From Dendrocalamus latiflorus (lineage: Eukaryota > Streptophyta > Magnoliopsida > Poales > Poaceae), in the NCBI GenBank assembly GCA_017311315.1, contig CM029626.1, positions 8,627,643 through 8,691,642 of the forward strand: 64,000 bases of DNA, given 5' to 3'. Below, in pieces: positions 62,244 through 64,000 of this stretch. The position numbers were made by a program, and so were the translations under genes. Below the pieces are notes generated by a model, which saw only the letters and a list, made by a program, of their open reading frames with translations, did no database searches and was not told the origin of the DNA. The stretch's first letter is position 1, and every line of letters begins with the position of its first letter.

Positions 62244-62251
62244 CATCCATG

Positions 62252-62885
62252 CAGGGAAGTCTCAACAATTTCAAGGGCCCTTGGGCAAGCAAGACGGCAA
62301 GGGCCCAACAATCTAATTTTTTAATAAAGTATATAGTACTACTAATAAGAGTTAATTTACAGCATATGTTTAGTTCATAAAAGATAACGATAGTACAATA
62401 AACAAACTAAAAGAACGGTAAAATAACTATTATGATTACCTCAAATAAAAAAATAATGCTTCAGTGCTTTTTAAGAAACCTGATCGGTGATGGGTGATCC
62501 TGTCCAGCCGTCCGCCGTCCGCTCGTGGGGGCGTGGGACCCATCCCTCGTCGCATGCGGACGAGCGGCGTCGGCGTGTCGTGGCTTCACGGTGTCGCGCC
62601 TCACGGAGCGGCGTCGCCACATCTGGCGATTGGGCTGGGCGATAGGGAGGCGAAACGATCATCGGTCGGCGATCGAGAATAGCCGAATATCAGAATAGGA
62701 AGCGACAGCAAGCTAATTCCTGATTGATTGCTGGACTTGTGCTAAGTGTATGTGCCTTTAAATTTTCATTTCAATATGCCAAATACATATACTAAGTACT
62801 ATATACATACATATACTCATGGACCTCTCTGTGGCATGGGCCCCCGGCCGTCACACTTGCTGCCCTCCCCTCTAAGACGGCCCTG
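62252..62885. mobile_element. Non-autonomous hAT element, 634 bp
   Basis: Left end CAGGGAAGTCTC and right end (reverse complement) CAGGGCCGTCTTAG form a short imperfect inverted repeat. An exact 8-bp duplication CATCCATG lies at 62244-62251 and 62886-62893. Subterminal gggcccttgggc/gggcccccgg words occur in both ends. The middle (62480-62680) is GC-rich, with no transposase. Confidence 0.9.
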
Positions 62886-62893
62886 CATCCATG

Positions 62894-64000
62894 TGATCAC
62901 ATGAGCATAAGCTATTCCAATTACCTCACGTACCCAAACAGAATTTTTTTGTTTTTACAATAGAAAATAGTTACAACTGTATTTCTTTGTGCCTAGAACA
63001 ATACGGGTGTAAACTGTTAACAGGTGGAAAAATATTTGGGGCTCCCAAGCAGCCCTAAAGGTGGAAGGGGAAAGGATAATCTTCTAATGCATGGATGGAC
63101 TCAGCTGTAGTGATGGCATTGGCATCCTATGGATGCCTCTCCTCGTGGCCAAAAAGGCCTAGTGGTCAAAAGCCTAAAAGGAACAGTTGCTTGCACACCA
63201 AGGTTCAAACTTGTGATCATTCCTGCTAATTCTTGCAGAAAACAATCAAATCCGGTCTATGATGATGATGATATGATCATTTTCTTTCTTTTGATTTCCC
63301 TGGTCTAGCGCCCAGATACTGTACCATATCCTTTGCGATTACTGCACCATATCGAATGCGATGCGCATCTCCTTTGCGATTACTGAACTCTGACGATTTC
63401 AACTCAATTTCAACCTGTCCTGGCAGAGGCGAACGTACGATAGTCTCAAAGTAGACAGTTTGCTGTATCTTCTGAAGAAATGGAAGCGTGACAAATGGGC
63501 CCTGAAAGCAATTGCAGCATATTCAAGGGGGTTCGTATTGATTTTTGCTGATGGTTTTTGTCTGTGGTTTATAAATTTTGACTAAAAATAAATAGTAATA
63601 GCCGAAAAAAGTAACTTTAAAAGAAGGGTGCGAGTGGTGAGGATAGTGAGGAAGAGATGCAAGACAGGAGCGAGAGGAATGGATACGTGATGCATCCGTG
63701 ACCTCCTGTCTTATTCTCAGAGTTAGATGATAACGAGAGGAGTAGAGAAGCTGTTTTGAGAAACCAGATGTTCATATTGACTTTTAGTTTGTCTAAGCAA
63801 AAGCCTAAAACAGAAACTAATACAAACAATACCTCATGCAAGGACTTGTTGCTTGTTCCCTGCTACATCTGCCACCTTCTCTATCTCTCCACCATATATG
63901 TGGGAAGAAAAACCCACCTCTTTGCTGCTAGACCGTATGGGGTATTCGTGTTAACTTTTGCAGATGGTTTTTGGGTGTGGTTAATATGTTTTAGCCGAAA
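62894..64000. repeat. Spacer with an imperfect ~60-bp direct repeat
   Basis: Blocks at 63528-63590 (gttcgtattgatttttgctgatggtttttgtctgtggtt) and 63938-63998 (attcgtgttaacttttgcagatggtttttgggtgtggtt) are imperfect direct repeats ending in agccgaaa-type words. They could be the two ends of an unidentified ~470-bp element cut by the window edge. Nothing else recognised; 63300-63370 has a cctttgcgattactg direct repeat. Confidence 0.4.

Overview
This is a nuclear genome window from a flowering plant, almost certainly a grass. First coding exons are very GC-rich (9.5-10.1 kb, 43-43.9 kb) while the rest of each gene is AT-rich. Introns are short to medium GT-AG introns. Mutator-like (MULE), hAT, PIF/Harbinger and LTR elements are dense. 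Oryza or a close relative is my best guess, from the transposon mix and protein flavour; I could not check this.

Four conserved genes can be read exon by exon. A DOMON plus cytochrome b561 membrane protein is on + (9514-10931). DNA topoisomerase III beta (TOP3B) is on - (27829-19855, 15 coding exons, 868 aa). A FRA3-like WD40 inositol-polyphosphate 5-phosphatase is on - (43850-37766, 11 exons). The complex I assembly factor NDUFAF2/mimitin is on + (47128-49873, 8 exons). The FRA3-like gene has all motifs and splice sites but is broken by three one-base shifts, each in a single-nucleotide run. The genes are housekeeping genes of unrelated pathways; nothing suggests a cluster or operon.

Between them lies a layered set of mobile elements. 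Several have exact target-site duplications (TSDs): a Pack-MULE-like element (7517-9160), a 4.4-kb MULE with a broken transposase (27907-32295), a foldback element with ~440-bp arms (45885-46872), two non-autonomous hAT elements (35666-37269, 62252-62885) and a 156-bp MITE (58858-59013). The first three sit 354, 78 and 256 bp upstream of the start codons of the b561, TOP3B and NDUFAF2 genes.

The most unusual object is a 5.4-kb LTR element at 11747 to ~17135 that lacks recognisable gag or pol. It is filled with several families of tandem repeats. One family is built on a 15-bp mini-hairpin whose two arms often change together. A diverged, inverted relative lies at ~60640-61415, next to a Harbinger transposase fragment.

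Remnants include two F-box/FBD pseudogenes (3385-5684 and 51886-51200), a decayed glycosyltransferase-like gene (57034-57830), a Ty3/gypsy integrase-chromodomain fragment, a hAT transposase tail and a possible LINE fragment. I saw no tRNA, rRNA or CRISPR. Exon boundaries were set by hand from GT/AG sites, reading frame and remembered family conservation, without alignment software.
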